NCBI GenBank assembly: GCA_027533385.1
Contig: JAPZUE010000035.1
Span: forward strand, 1 to 39,228
Direction: 5' to 3'
DNA length: 39,228 nt
DNA from: Rhizobium sp.
GTDB taxonomy: Bacteria; Pseudomonadota; Alphaproteobacteria; Rhizobiales; Rhizobiaceae
In this document: piece by piece, positions 1 through 7,476 of the stretch
How positions within the stretch are numbered: the stretch's first letter is position 1
Layout of the letters: every line of letters begins with the position of its first letter
Notes under the pieces: model-generated
The model's input: only the letters and a program-made list of their open reading frames with translations
The model's database searches: none
Told to the model about the DNA's origin: nothing
Position numbers and translations under genes: made by a program

Positions 1-307
1 GATATCGATCTGCCGCATTTGCTCTGCCCCACTCTCCTGTTGATCGCCAACGCCACCATGCCAATCGGCACTTCGGCAGGCAACCAGATGCCCACGGATC
101 GGCTTGTTTTCGCGCACCGCCACCCAATCAGCCCCGCTTACCCCGCAGCAGGCTCTGGATGGGCAATTTCGCGAGATCGTAAGACATTGAAATTATGGTA
201 AATGATTCGTTAAGAGAAAGCTATATACACATTACGATTCCGTACATCGAACAAATGTGCCTGCGGTGGCTCACCACCGATAAGTAACCCCTATCGGAGG
301 TTATGTA
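1..307. other. left-edge region, no gene identified
   Basis: No recognisable gene. A minus-strand frame stays open from about position 200 to the window edge and reads plausibly (for example VAVRENKPIRGHLVACRSAD), but it has no convincing start and I do not recognise it. Nested inverted repeats lie at 264-279 (CGGTGG-CTCA-CCACCG) and 277-297 (CCGATA/TATCGG), upstream of the toxin-antitoxin promoter; they could form a hairpin or bind a regulator. Confidence 0.4.
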
Positions 308-345
308 GTCAACATATTGACCAACTCTTGCATGGCTACTATTCT
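308..345 (+). promoter_or_regulatory. vapBC promoter with overlapping operator
   Basis: A strong sigma70-type promoter is visible: TTGACC at 317-322, a 17-base spacer and TATTCT at 340-345. A perfect inverted repeat GTCAA-CATA-TTGAC (308-321) covers the -35 box. Autorepression by antitoxin or toxin-antitoxin complex at such a repeat is typical of Phd/VapB systems; binding here is inferred. Transcription from this promoter would begin near 352, which excludes the in-frame upstream TTG at 328 and supports the start at 379. Confidence 0.65.
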
Positions 346-378
346 CATCAGCGCACGGAAAGTGACGAAGGGATTTCC

Positions 379-618
379 ATGACTGTTACCGTCAAGGTCG
401 CCGAGGCCAAAACGCATCTGTCTGAACTGCTGGCCCGCGTCGAGGCCGGCGAGGACTTCATCATTGCCCGCGGCAACGATCCGGTAGCGCGACTGGTGGC
501 CATGGACGAACGCCGGCAGCGTCTGGCCGCGATCGAAGCCGTGCGGGCGCTGCGCGCCCAGGCCAAGCCCGTCACCCATCAGGAAATTCAGGAATGGAAG
601 CAGGAAGGCCGACGCTAG
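379..618 (+). CDS. vapB: VapB-like antitoxin, Phd/YefM family
   Basis: This 79-residue protein is the antitoxin of a type II toxin-antitoxin pair. The N-terminal half (MTVTVKVAEAKTHLSELLAR, then EAGEDFIIARGNDPVARL) is the classic Phd/YefM DNA-binding fold: it binds its own operator, while the charged C-terminal tail wraps the toxin. Length is normal for the family. The ATG at 379 was chosen because it begins the conserved domain and lies about 30 bases after the predicted transcription start. The stop codon shares one base with the GTG start of the PIN-domain toxin gene, so translational coupling is likely. The pairing with a PIN toxin makes VapB the natural name. Function is inferred from family and context. 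Confidence 0.88.
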   Translation: MTVTVKVAEAKTHLSELLARVEAGEDFIIARGNDPVARLVAMDERRQRLAAIEAVRALRAQAKPVTHQEIQEWKQEGRR

Positions 619-1037
619 TGGCTTTTGTCGTTGATGCCTCCATCGCTGGCGCGTGGCTGCTGCCGGACGAAGAAAACACAATCGCCGAACTGGCCATGAC
701 CCGCATGGCGGAGGAAGATGCGGTAGCGCCTGATCTGCTTCGCCATGAGATTCGCAGCATACTCCTGAGCGCCGAAAAGCGTGAGCGGATCTCGGCTGAT
801 TTTGTTCATTCGGCGCTGGCGCGGTTTCGCGGCCTACCATTGCAACTGAGTGGCGCCGGCGACGACACGGAGGTGGTGCGTTTGTCCCGGAAATACCGTC
901 TCAGTGCCTACGATACCGCTTACCTCGCTCTAGCACTTCTCGAACAGCTCCCTCTAGCCACGCTCGACCGTCGACTGGCGGAAGCAGCCCGCGCAGAAGG
1001 TGTGGCGGTGTTTGGATCGCCTGAGCATGAGCACTGA
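618..1037 (+). CDS. vapC: VapC-like PIN-domain ribonuclease toxin
   Basis: A 139-residue PIN-domain protein. The four acidic residues that hold the metal ions in PIN nucleases are all present: D6 (FVVDAS), E44 (LRHEI), D99 (SAYDTAYLALA) and D117 (LATLD). VapC toxins are magnesium-dependent RNases that cut tRNA or rRNA and stop translation until neutralised by VapB. The GTG at 618 overlaps the antitoxin stop codon (TAGTG) and places the first aspartate at the usual distance from the N terminus; the in-frame ATG at 594 would add eight atypical residues. The 3' end overlaps the recombinase gene by 11 bases, so all three genes probably share one transcript. The RNA target cannot be read from sequence. 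Confidence 0.9.
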   Translation: MAFVVDASIAGAWLLPDEENTIAELAMTRMAEEDAVAPDLLRHEIRSILLSAEKRERISADFVHSALARFRGLPLQLSGAGDDTEVVRLSRKYRLSAYDTAYLALALLEQLPLATLDRRLAEAARAEGVAVFGSPEHEH

Positions 1038-2169
1038 TCGCCCTGCTGAGCTCGCGGCCCGAGTAGCGACACTCGACACGATTGCCGCCGTTCTACCCAT
1101 GGACCGACGGGACGAGCTGGCGGAACTGCTGACCGATCAGGACATCGAGACCCTTCGCCATCTCGTCAACCAGGGCATGGGTGCCAACACGCTGCGCGCG
1201 CTAACCTCAGATCTAGCTTACCTGCAGGCCTGGTCGCTGGCCGCGACAGGCCGCTCGCTTCCCTGGCCAGCACCCGAAGCGCTCCTTCTCAAATTCGTCG
1301 CGCACCACCTGTGGGACGCAGAGAAGCGTCTGACGGATCCGGAACACGGGATGCCCGCGGATGTAGACGACAAGCTCCGGATCCAGGGATTTCTGCGGAC
1401 GGTCGGACCGCATGCACCCGATACCGTGCGCCGGCGGCTCGCCACCTGGTCCACGCTGACGAAATGGCGTGGGCATGTAGGTGCTTTTTCCTCCCCTGCC
1501 CTGAAGTCCGCCATCCGGCTGGCAGTGCGCGCAACACCACGCCCCAAACGACGCAAGAGCGCCAAGTCGGTGACAGGCGATATACTTTCGAAGCTGATTG
1601 GCACATGCCGAAGCGACAATCTGCGCGATGTCCGGGACCGGGCGATCCTGATGGTTGCCTTTGCCTCGGGCGGCCGGCGTCGCAGCGAGATCGCAAGCCT
1701 CAGGATCGAACAGCTGCAGCCGGAAGAGCCGATCCAGATTGACGGAGCTCCTCCCCTGCCGTCTCTTTCCATTCATCTCGGCCGTACCAAGACCAGCGGC
1801 GCGCAAAACGATGAAGTTGTCTACCTCACCGGACACCCCGTCGAAGCGCTGAATGCTTGGCTAACGGCCGCAAAAATCGACAAGGACAGTGTCTTCCGGG
1901 CAATCGATCGCTGGGGCAATATCTCGCAGCGAGCCCTTGATCCAAAGGCCATCAACGACTTTGTCAAACAGCGGGCCGAAATGGCCGGTCTTGATCCGAA
2001 CAACTTCTCAGCCCACGGCCTGCGGTCGGGTTATCTCACGGAAGCGGCCAATCGCGGCATTCCTCTGCCTGAGGCGATGGAGCAATCACGACACAGATCC
2101 GTCCAGCAAGCTTCTGAATACTTCAACAGCGCCACAAGACGTAGTGGAAAAGCAGCCCGTCTTCTTTAG
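1027..2169 (+). CDS. tyrosine-type site-specific recombinase (integrase)
   Basis: A 380-residue tyrosine recombinase that would cut and rejoin DNA through a covalent phosphotyrosine. Catalytic signatures are visible: an arginine in SGGRRRSEIASL (about residue 216), a lysine in GRTKTSG, H330 and R333 in AHGLRSG, H356 in SRHRS, and nucleophile Y365 in ASEYFNSA. The N-terminal 170 residues are the expected helical core-binding domain (NTLRALTSDLAYLQAW). The ATG at 1027 overlaps the vapC end by 11 bases; a longer version from 1000 would lie deeper inside vapC. It resembles recombinases of mobile genomic elements. No attachment site could be assigned, so whether it moves this island or is a relic is unknown. 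Confidence 0.9.
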   Translation: MSTDRPAELAARVATLDTIAAVLPMDRRDELAELLTDQDIETLRHLVNQGMGANTLRALTSDLAYLQAWSLAATGRSLPWPAPEALLLKFVAHHLWDAEKRLTDPEHGMPADVDDKLRIQGFLRTVGPHAPDTVRRRLATWSTLTKWRGHVGAFSSPALKSAIRLAVRATPRPKRRKSAKSVTGDILSKLIGTCRSDNLRDVRDRAILMVAFASGGRRRSEIASLRIEQLQPEEPIQIDGAPPLPSLSIHLGRTKTSGAQNDEVVYLTGHPVEALNAWLTAAKIDKDSVFRAIDRWGNISQRALDPKAINDFVKQRAEMAGLDPNNFSAHGLRSGYLTEAANRGIPLPEAMEQSRHRSVQQASEYFNSATRRSGKAARLL

Positions 2170-2535
2170 ATCTGGGCAAATTTCACCGGGCCGGCGATGC
2201 CGCGAGGCTTGGCCGCGCAAGGCTAGAGGTCATACGCGACCCGCTCGTGTCATTGCAGGATCGTGGCGTAGGACTGATAAAGTACCAGGTTGGAGGCAAG
2301 CCTCCTCTCCTAAACAAGGATCCGGCCCGGGTGTCGATACCAAAACCGCGAGGATGTTAAAGAAACCTATTGAACAGTTGAGGTAGTGACCTGCGGCCGG
2401 TCTTGCTGCCGACAAAATGCGCAATTAGCGCCGGTTGCTTCGCTCTAGCAGGTTACCTGACTGGTGTAACCGAGGCTGGAAAACTTGAAGGTTGTGTGGG
2501 GATTTTGCTGGCCGACTTATACGGCTCCTCACTGA
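2170..2535. other. intergenic region, no gene
   Basis: No convincing gene. A short palindrome GGAGGC-AA-GCCTCC lies at 2292-2305. The octamer TGACCTGC at 2387-2394, preceded by GTAG, matches the outer end of the IS3-type inverted repeat at 2642, also preceded by GTAG. This may be chance or a trace of a lost element end. Confidence 0.4.
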
Positions 2536-2640
2536 TCAGAACCCATTTGCCCATTCTCTTCGTCCGATGGACATGATGCGCCATGGCTGGCTTTCAAGCT
2601 TGCGCCAGGCGTCGCAGCAGTGCGCGACGATGTCGTCGTA
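2536..2640 (-). pseudogene. IS630-family transposase, C-terminal remnant
   Basis: The last 34 codons and stop of an IS630-type transposase remain on the minus strand: YDDIVAHCCDAWRKL followed by IMSIGRREWANGF. The pattern of a tryptophan-containing helix, an I-x-S-I-x-x-R-x-W segment and the stop matches the usual end of IS630 transposases. The frame breaks exactly at the outer end of the IS3-type element. The rest of the transposase is not found beyond the right end of that element, so it was lost, not merely split. Confidence 0.7.
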
Positions 2641-2704
2641 GTGACCTGCCACTGCGAATTTCCTCCAGAATTGATTAGAGTCCGGCCCATCAGAGGACGG
2701 ACGA

Positions 2705-2971
2705 ATGAAAAAGCAGAGATTTACGGAAGAGCAGATCATCGGGGTGCTGCGTGAGCAGGAGGCTGGCGCGAAGGCTGCCGAGCTCTGCCGCAAGCACGGG
2801 ATTTCCGAGGCGACATTTTACAACTGGAAGGCCAAATACGGCGGCATGGATGTCTCCGAAGCAAAGCGGCTGAAGGCGCTTGAAGAGGAGAATGCGAAGC
2901 TGAAGAAGTTGTTGGCCGAGCAGATGCTGGATGTTGCCGCGCTCCGCGAGCTTCTGGCAAAAAAATGGTAG
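2705..2971 (+). CDS. IS3-family transposase OrfA
   Basis: This 88-residue protein is the DNA-binding half of the IS3 transposase. Residues 1-45 form the HTH that binds the element ends ([15 protein letters not shown], then [15 protein letters not shown]). Residues 55-85 are a leucine-zipper-like coiled coil ([20 protein letters not shown]) used for multimerisation. The ATG at 2705 is the standard start of the family ([10 protein letters not shown]). The frame ends just after an A7 run, where a -1 ribosomal shift would create the OrfAB fusion that acts as the complete transposase. OrfA alone usually limits transposition. Confidence 0.93.
   Translation: MKKQRFTEEQIIGVLREQEAGAKAAELCRKHGISEATFYNWKAKYGGMDVSEAKRLKALEEENAKLKKLLAEQMLDVAALRELLAKKW
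2959..2965 (+). promoter_or_regulatory. programmed -1 frameshift site (A AAA AAA)
   Basis: Seven adenines lie in the slippery phase A-AAA-AAA relative to the OrfA frame (GCA AAA AAA TGG TAG). A one-base backward slip changes the reading to GCA AAA AAA ATG GTA and enters the OrfB frame. The A7 run, the overlapping ATG of OrfB and the immediate OrfA stop are the standard IS3 arrangement. Confidence 0.85.
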
Positions 2972-3894
2972 GGCCTGCCGCCAAGCGTGACGCCGTCGCG
3001 CATCTGAAGGCCGTCATGGGTCTTTCGGAACGGCGGGCCTGCCAGATCATATCCGCTGATCGTAAGATGATCCGCTATCAGTCCTGCCGACCGCCGGAGG
3101 CCGAATTGCGAATGAAGCTGCGCGACCTCGCCAACCAGCGACGGCGTTTCGGATATCGGCGGCTGTTCATCATGCTCCGGCGGGAGGGAGAGCCATCCGG
3201 CGTCAACCGCATCTACCGGCTCTATCGCGAGGAGGGTCTTTCCGTGCGCAAGCGCAAAGCCAGGCGTCGCGCTGTTGGCACGCGTCAGCCGATCCTCGTT
3301 GAAGCAAAGGCCAATGCCCGCTGGTCGCTGGATTTCGTCCACGATCAATTTGCGTGCGGCAGGCGTTTCCGCATCCTCAATGTGGTCGACGACGTCACGC
3401 GCGAATGCCTGGCGGCGATCCCGGACACATCGATATCAGGTCGTCGTGTCGCGCGAGAGCTGACGACGCTTATCGAGCGACGGGGTAAGCCCGGCATGAT
3501 TGTCTCCGACAACGGGACCGAACTGACCTCGAATGCCATCCTTGCATGGTCGAAGGATCACAAGATCGAGTGGCACTACATCGCGCCGGGAAGACCAATG
3601 CAAAACGGCTATGTCGAGAGTTTCAACGGCCGCATGCGTGACGAGCTGCTCAACGAGAGCCTGTTCTTCGGTCTCGACCATGCCCGTAGCGCCATTGCGG
3701 AATGGGCCGACGATTACAACAATTTCCGGCCACACTCATCGCTCGGATACCAGACCCCGGCGGATTATGCCGGGATCATCGCCGCAACCGGCTCCAACGC
3801 TACGCAATGTGGAAGCTTCGCGTTTCCGCCGGTTGCTCCCACCGCGCCATTTGGCGTATCAAAAAACGCCGAGGCTCTAATCGCCGCCGGATGA
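2965..3894 (+). CDS. IS3-family transposase OrfB, DDE integrase domain
   Basis: The 309-residue catalytic half of the transposase, with the retroviral-integrase (rve) fold. The DDE triad is complete: D123 ([11 protein letters not shown]), D182 (IVSDNGTEL) and E218 (NGYVESFNG), with the 35-residue spacing between second D and E typical of IS3. An N-terminal HTH_21-type region ([13 protein letters not shown]) precedes it. The frame begins at the ATG inside the A7 frameshift region and is normally expressed as an OrfAB fusion of about 395 residues. The C terminus ([16 protein letters not shown]) is also canonical. No internal stop or missing residue is visible. Confidence 0.94.
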   Translation: MVGPAAKRDAVAHLKAVMGLSERRACQIISADRKMIRYQSCRPPEAELRMKLRDLANQRRRFGYRRLFIMLRREGEPSGVNRIYRLYREEGLSVRKRKARRRAVGTRQPILVEAKANARWSLDFVHDQFACGRRFRILNVVDDVTRECLAAIPDTSISGRRVARELTTLIERRGKPGMIVSDNGTELTSNAILAWSKDHKIEWHYIAPGRPMQNGYVESFNGRMRDELLNESLFFGLDHARSAIAEWADDYNNFRPHSSLGYQTPADYAGIIAATGSNATQCGSFAFPPVAPTAPFGVSKNAEALIAAG

Positions 3895-3913
3895 AAGTTC
3901 AGTGGCAGGTCAC

Positions 3914-4042
3914 GATGTGGATTTGATCCCGGTGGTGTGGTCGTGGCGCAATCTTCTGGATGCGAGTTATCAGCGGCAAATAGAGCCTGAGTGGTCCTTT
4001 GCCCTTCTGGGGCTGCCGATGGTGAAGGGGAGGATCCATTGA
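3914..4042 (+). pseudogene. truncated C-terminal gene fragment of unknown family
   Basis: Directly after the right end of the IS3 element, an open frame of 42 codons runs to TGA at 4040-4042 (VDLIPVVWSWRNLLDASYQR...FALLGLPMVKGRIH). It has no start and its composition looks like real protein, rich in W and hydrophobic residues, so it is probably the 3' end of a gene cut by the insertion or by a deletion next to it. It does not continue the IS630 remnant on the left side. I do not recognise the family, and a chance open frame cannot be excluded. Confidence 0.35.
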
Positions 4043-4194
4043 AATTATAGACCGCTAGAAGACTCTCGTGGGAGTTTCCCTTGGAGTAGCGCAGAAGGTT
4101 GCCGGAGCTTGGGCATGGCGCTCGTAAGCCAAGAACAATCAGTGTGATAGTGCCGAATGCGTTACATAGCTCCTGGAGAGATTGGGGGGACGTC

Positions 4195-4207
4195 GGGGGG
4201 GGGGGGG
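4195..4207. repeat. 13-base guanine homopolymer
   Basis: An uninterrupted run of 13 G lies between the IS debris and the HTH gene, preceded by GGGGGG-ACGTC (4185-4194). Such tracts are prone to slippage in the cell and to length errors in sequencing. It is about 60 bases downstream of the 3' end of the minus-strand HTH gene, so a promoter or frame switch is not obvious. Confidence 0.9.
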
Positions 4208-4266
4208 AACCACCTTTGGGAGCTAGGTTAGCCCTTGGTGGTCCACCCCTCCAATCGAACTCCTAT

Positions 4267-4953
4267 CTAAGTGTTACTATGGACTTTCGCGTTAAAATGG
4301 GACGCTTCAAACCTCCCATCTTTGATTGATTTGGCGATCCTCGATACAGTTTGCTTCGGCCAGCCAGTGATCCTGGCAATAGACGACTGACTGTGGCCCT
4401 CGCTCAAGAGTTCTCGGATAACCTTCTGCTTCGCTTCGACCTTCCCCAAGGGTGTATTTTGCCTCTCGCGCTGCAATGCTTCTTCGACTGCAGCTTGTCC
4501 GTCAGTTGTGACAAATACGCATTCGGTTCTTCGACCCTGATGAGAGAACTTGATCGGTATTACCCATCCTTCTTCCATTCCAAATTCCGTCACCATGGCT
4601 ATGCGCTCGTAACGAGGCTTGGTAGCTCCGGGTGTCGACACTGATGACACTTCCCTAGCCGTGAGAGCGTGGACCACAGCTCCCATCTGCTCAAGAATCT
4701 TCCTGATCTGTTGTGACGAAACCGATAGCTTATCGGTAAGCTGTTTTATTGTCAGACAGCCCTCACATATTTCCCCAGTTACTGGATTAACCAATTCTCC
4801 GCTCTTGCGTCTCCTCACCCGTGGAAACTGGTGTCCGTCGGAACCTGGAAGGTCCCGCAAGGGTTTCCCTCCACGGGCGACCGCGGCGGCTCGCTGCGCC
4901 GCGATCCACTCCAGATAATCAACCAACGAGCGACCTCTTTGCAGGGCCGCCAC
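4267..4953 (-). CDS. double helix-turn-helix protein of unknown function
   Basis: A 228-residue protein with no family I recognise. Two HTH-like segments are visible: residues 67-90 (CLTIKQLTDKLSVSSQQIRK) and residues 175-212 (QSSIARITGWPKQTVSRIAK), the second looking like a resolvase- or sigma-like recognition helix. Between them lies a possibly winged beta region (ERIAMVTEFGMEEGWVIPIK). The N terminus is basic and arginine-rich with an SGELVNPVTGEICEG turn. The start is a GTG that overlaps the upstream HNH-like gene by 35 bases; no other start lies near, and the overlap suggests coupled translation. Two DNA-binding-like domains suggest a regulator or a replication/mobilisation accessory, but that is inference. 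GC is lower than in the chromosomal genes to the right. Confidence 0.7.
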   Translation of the reverse strand: MAALQRGRSLVDYLEWIAAQRAAAVARGGKPLRDLPGSDGHQFPRVRRRKSGELVNPVTGEICEGCLTIKQLTDKLSVSSQQIRKILEQMGAVVHALTAREVSSVSTPGATKPRYERIAMVTEFGMEEGWVIPIKFSHQGRRTECVFVTTDGQAAVEEALQRERQNTPLGKVEAKQKVIRELLSEGHSQSSIARITGWPKQTVSRIAKSIKDGRFEASHFNAKVHSNT

Positions 4954-5266
4954 GCCGTTCCAGGTTAGATTTCCGAAGGTCGAGTCTGTCTGGAGTGCGA
5001 TAGGAGATCACTTCTCCACGCGCCGCTTGCATGATCTCTCTGGCAACCGTGACGACGTTTCCTAAGCGGGGGTGGCGAACGCCCACGTATCGATTCCCTT
5101 GGCCGTCGGTAAGTGCGAACCAGTTGAAGGGGAACCGCTCCGCCATCAATCGTTCAAGGTCCTCACGGTCTACGACAGCCTGGGACCCGCATTTCAAGGT
5201 GACAAGTCCAAAACCATCGTCGGCTGACATCAGTACGGGACGTTTCGAGTTGACCTGAAGATTCAT
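4919..5266 (-). CDS. degenerate HNH/AP2-like small protein
   Basis: A 115-residue protein, first gene of a two-gene minus-strand unit. Residues 55-105 follow the layout of phage-type HNH endonucleases (GNRYVGVRHP, then VAREIMQAARGEVISYR and RLDLRKSNL): the conserved helix, a D-x-L-D-L-R-x-S-N-L tail, and the position where nucleases have V-D-H. Here that segment reads ISYRTPDR, so the metal-binding histidine pair is missing and cutting activity is unlikely. It may bind DNA only. The ATG at 5266 follows a good ribosome site (AAAGGAGAG). The pairing with a double-HTH protein is the only clue to its role. The HNH resemblance is by eye and moderate. Confidence 0.65.
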   Translation of the reverse strand: MNLQVNSKRPVLMSADDGFGLVTLKCGSQAVVDREDLERLMAERFPFNWFALTDGQGNRYVGVRHPRLGNVVTVAREIMQAARGEVISYRTPDRLDLRKSNLERRGGPAKRSLVG

Positions 5267-6169
5267 CTAAATGCTCTCCTTTCTTCCGTTAGGATCGCAT
5301 CCGCATTGTTGGCGCACGGTCGCTGACCACCTCAGTCGTTGCCCAAGAACGTGCTGACGCACTGCGCTGTCGGATAGGCTTACCCGACTAGGTCGACTGA
5401 CAGGGGGTGAGAGGTCTGAGACTTGCCCGCAACAAAGCAGATTCGATATGTCTGTTTTTTGATTGAATCCGAGCCGGGACAGACCGGCCCAAAATGCTTC
5501 AGTGCGTACTTGCCAGCAGAGGTTGGGGGACAACATTCAGCCGACCATTGCTGCTGCTTGCGGTCATTCAATTTTCGCCATCGCACTGGCTGGTGACGGT
5601 GGACTCGTGAATGGTCCAATCCAGATGATCGGCGAAACAATCGAGATCCCCGGAGCTTTTAGTCGCGACCTGGGTGATCACCTATGTCGTGGTTCCCTGC
5701 TCGCGACCAAATGCCGCTCGTCAGCAGCGCGTTCAGCAACGGTAGCGGCGAAGCCACCGTGAAGCATTTCAATAGGCCCAACTAAGGGTGGACGCGGAGC
5801 AACGCCTAGTGGTCATGGGACATGTAACCGCCCTTCGTAACGGCCATTCTCGTCTTTTGAGGGATCATGCGTCCAGTGCCTGGTCGCGCGTTCTGAAGTG
5901 TCGACGCCGGGGTTTAGTCCGAAAGAGATCTTCACCACCCCGGGTGGGGCGGCAGTAGAGAGCAGCGGCCTCCGCCGTGTGAAGGTTTCAGCTTTCGTCG
6001 CTGTCCCCTACATGTCCCGCGTGACATCAGCGTCGATTGAGGTATCAAGTAAGTCGCCTCTCAAAATATCACGATGAGAAGGAGGCATCCAAAGCTGTCC
6101 TGCACCTTCCGCGAGCGCAGAGGTAGGTTGAGCGGCCCTCCGGTAGAGAACTCTGACTGGAGGTCAATA
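5267..6169. other. long region without a convincing gene
   Basis: About 900 bases with only short frames on both strands and no family match. The left part is the promoter region of the minus-strand HNH-like gene. The stretch 5380-5770 has a broken, transposase-debris feel but no motif I can name. The last 100-200 bases should hold the porin promoter and leader; a clear -35/-10 pair is not obvious. It probably marks the junction between accessory DNA and chromosome. Confidence 0.5.
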
Positions 6170-7174
6170 ATGAACATCAAGAGCCTTCTTCTCGGCTCCG
6201 CTGCTGCTCTCGCAGTAGTTTCCGGCGCTCAGGCTGCTGACGCAATCGTCGCTGCTGAGCCCGAGCCCATGGAATACGTTCGCGTTTGCGACGCCTTCGG
6301 CACCGGCTACTTCTACATCCCCGGCACCGAAACCTGCCTCAAGATCGGTGGCGAAGTACGCTTTACGCTCTCGGCCAACGAGAACAATGCCCCTTACGGC
6401 ACCCCGTCGAACGACAGCTGGGACAGCGCGGTTCGCGCGCGTCTTGCCTTCGAGGCCAAGAACGATTCCGAAATCGGCACGATCGGCTCCTACATCCGCA
6501 TCCAGGCAGACAGCCAGGGCGCAACGACCACGGCTGCGAACGTGACGCTTGATCAGGCCTACATCACCGTCGGCGGTTTCAAGGTCGGCCGTTCGCTCAC
6601 CTGGGCTGACGACTGGGGCCTGGCTGGCGAGTCGGACGATTTCTTCGGCAATGCCAAGTTCAACACCGTTTCCTACACCTACTCGGCTGACGCCTTCACT
6701 GTCGGCCTCGGCGTAGACGACCTTTCGGATCAGTTCGCTGGCAATGAAGTCGGTCTGGAGGCGCTTGCTTCCGCTTCGCTCGGCGTTGCGACTGTCACCA
6801 TCAACAGCGTTTATGACTTCGGCTCGGAAGAAGGCGCTATCGCTGGCGTGCTCTCCGCTGACGTTGGCCCGGGCACCTTCGCTCTGGCTGCTGCTTGGGC
6901 TTCTGGCCAGTCGGTTGGCTACAACTTCACCTCCGAGTGGACCGTTGGCGCCGCCTACACTTTCAAGGCGACCGACAAGCTGTCGATCACCCCGCAGGTT
7001 GTTTACTGGGATAGCGTCGGCTTTGCAGACGTTGATCAGTGGGGCGCAGACCTCCTCGTTGAGTACGCGATTGCTTCCGGCCTCAAGGCTTCGGCTGACG
7101 TTCGTTACCTCGATCGTGACGGCGCTTCCGACGGCAACTGGGACGGTTTCGTTCGCCTGACCCGTTCGTTCTAA
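6170..7174 (+). CDS. outer-membrane porin, alphaproteobacterial Porin_2 family (RopA-like)
   Basis: A 334-residue trimeric beta-barrel porin for passive diffusion of small solutes across the outer membrane. A signal peptide (MNIKSLLLGSAAALAVVSGA) ends at AQA-ADA, cleaved near residue 22. The mature N terminus carries the signature VRVCDAFGTGYFYIPGTETC, with C40 and C56 presumed disulphide-bonded, then LKIGGEVRF. Aromatic-rich alternating strands follow, and the protein ends in phenylalanine (VRLTRSF) as required for BAM insertion. The ATG at 6170 follows GGAGGTCAATA; the longer frame from 6074 adds a non-secretory leader and is rejected. A strong terminator follows. Rhizobiaceae usually carry several such porins, so a precise symbol is not assigned. 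Confidence 0.95.
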   Translation: MNIKSLLLGSAAALAVVSGAQAADAIVAAEPEPMEYVRVCDAFGTGYFYIPGTETCLKIGGEVRFTLSANENNAPYGTPSNDSWDSAVRARLAFEAKNDSEIGTIGSYIRIQADSQGATTTAANVTLDQAYITVGGFKVGRSLTWADDWGLAGESDDFFGNAKFNTVSYTYSADAFTVGLGVDDLSDQFAGNEVGLEALASASLGVATVTINSVYDFGSEEGAIAGVLSADVGPGTFALAAAWASGQSVGYNFTSEWTVGAAYTFKATDKLSITPQVVYWDSVGFADVDQWGADLLVEYAIASGLKASADVRYLDRDGASDGNWDGFVRLTRSF

Positions 7175-7202
7175 TCCACAGCGGATTGACGAAAAAGTGA
7201 GG

Positions 7203-7233
7203 GGGTCCGGCTTGGTTCAAGCCGGACCCTTTT
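7203..7233 (+). terminator. porin terminator
   Basis: Perfect 11-base stem GGGTCCGGCTT / AAGCCGGACCC with a five-base loop, followed by TTTT. It lies 29 bases after the porin stop. Confidence 0.9.
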
Positions 7234-7476
7234 CGGCAATTTGGCGATCCTTCCCAAAGCGCCTGTTCTTCAGTGACTTAGCCGCCCGCCCGACCAATTG
7301 GGCGACAATCTCGGGAGCCACCATCGGATTCATTCGCCAGGCTTGAAGCGAGCCATTCCGGAAAAGTTTGTGCGGTTCTGCACTATACTTTTTATAAGAT
7401 ATAACGATATGTATGCCCGTGGGGACGGGCGGTGAGCTCGTTCGCGTGCTCGCCAAAAGGGAAATTTGGGGGATAC

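Larger units (their letters stand above)
2642..3912 (+). mobile_element. IS3-family insertion sequence, IS407-like group
   Basis: A 1,271-base element bounded by inverted repeats starting TGACCTGCCACTG (2642-2654; matched at 3900-3912), identical for 13 bases and imperfect further in. It contains the two overlapping transposase frames expected for IS3 elements, joined by an A7 slippery run. Terminal sequence and size suit the IS407 group. The expected short target duplication is not visible (left flank ends GTAG, right flank begins CGAT), suggesting rearrangement after insertion. Both ORFs are intact, so it may still be active. Confidence 0.88.

Noticed and set aside
301..840. 179-codon minus-strand frame opposite vapB and vapC
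   Set aside because: It overlies the strongly supported toxin-antitoxin genes and shows no domain; it arises from the GC-rich codon pattern.
2387..2394. TGACCTGC as a second IS3 end
   Set aside because: Only eight bases match and no transposase or partner end is associated with it; too short to call an element.
6074..6169. N-terminal extension of the porin
   Set aside because: The extension is charged and hides the signal peptide; ATG 6170 has a consensus ribosome site.
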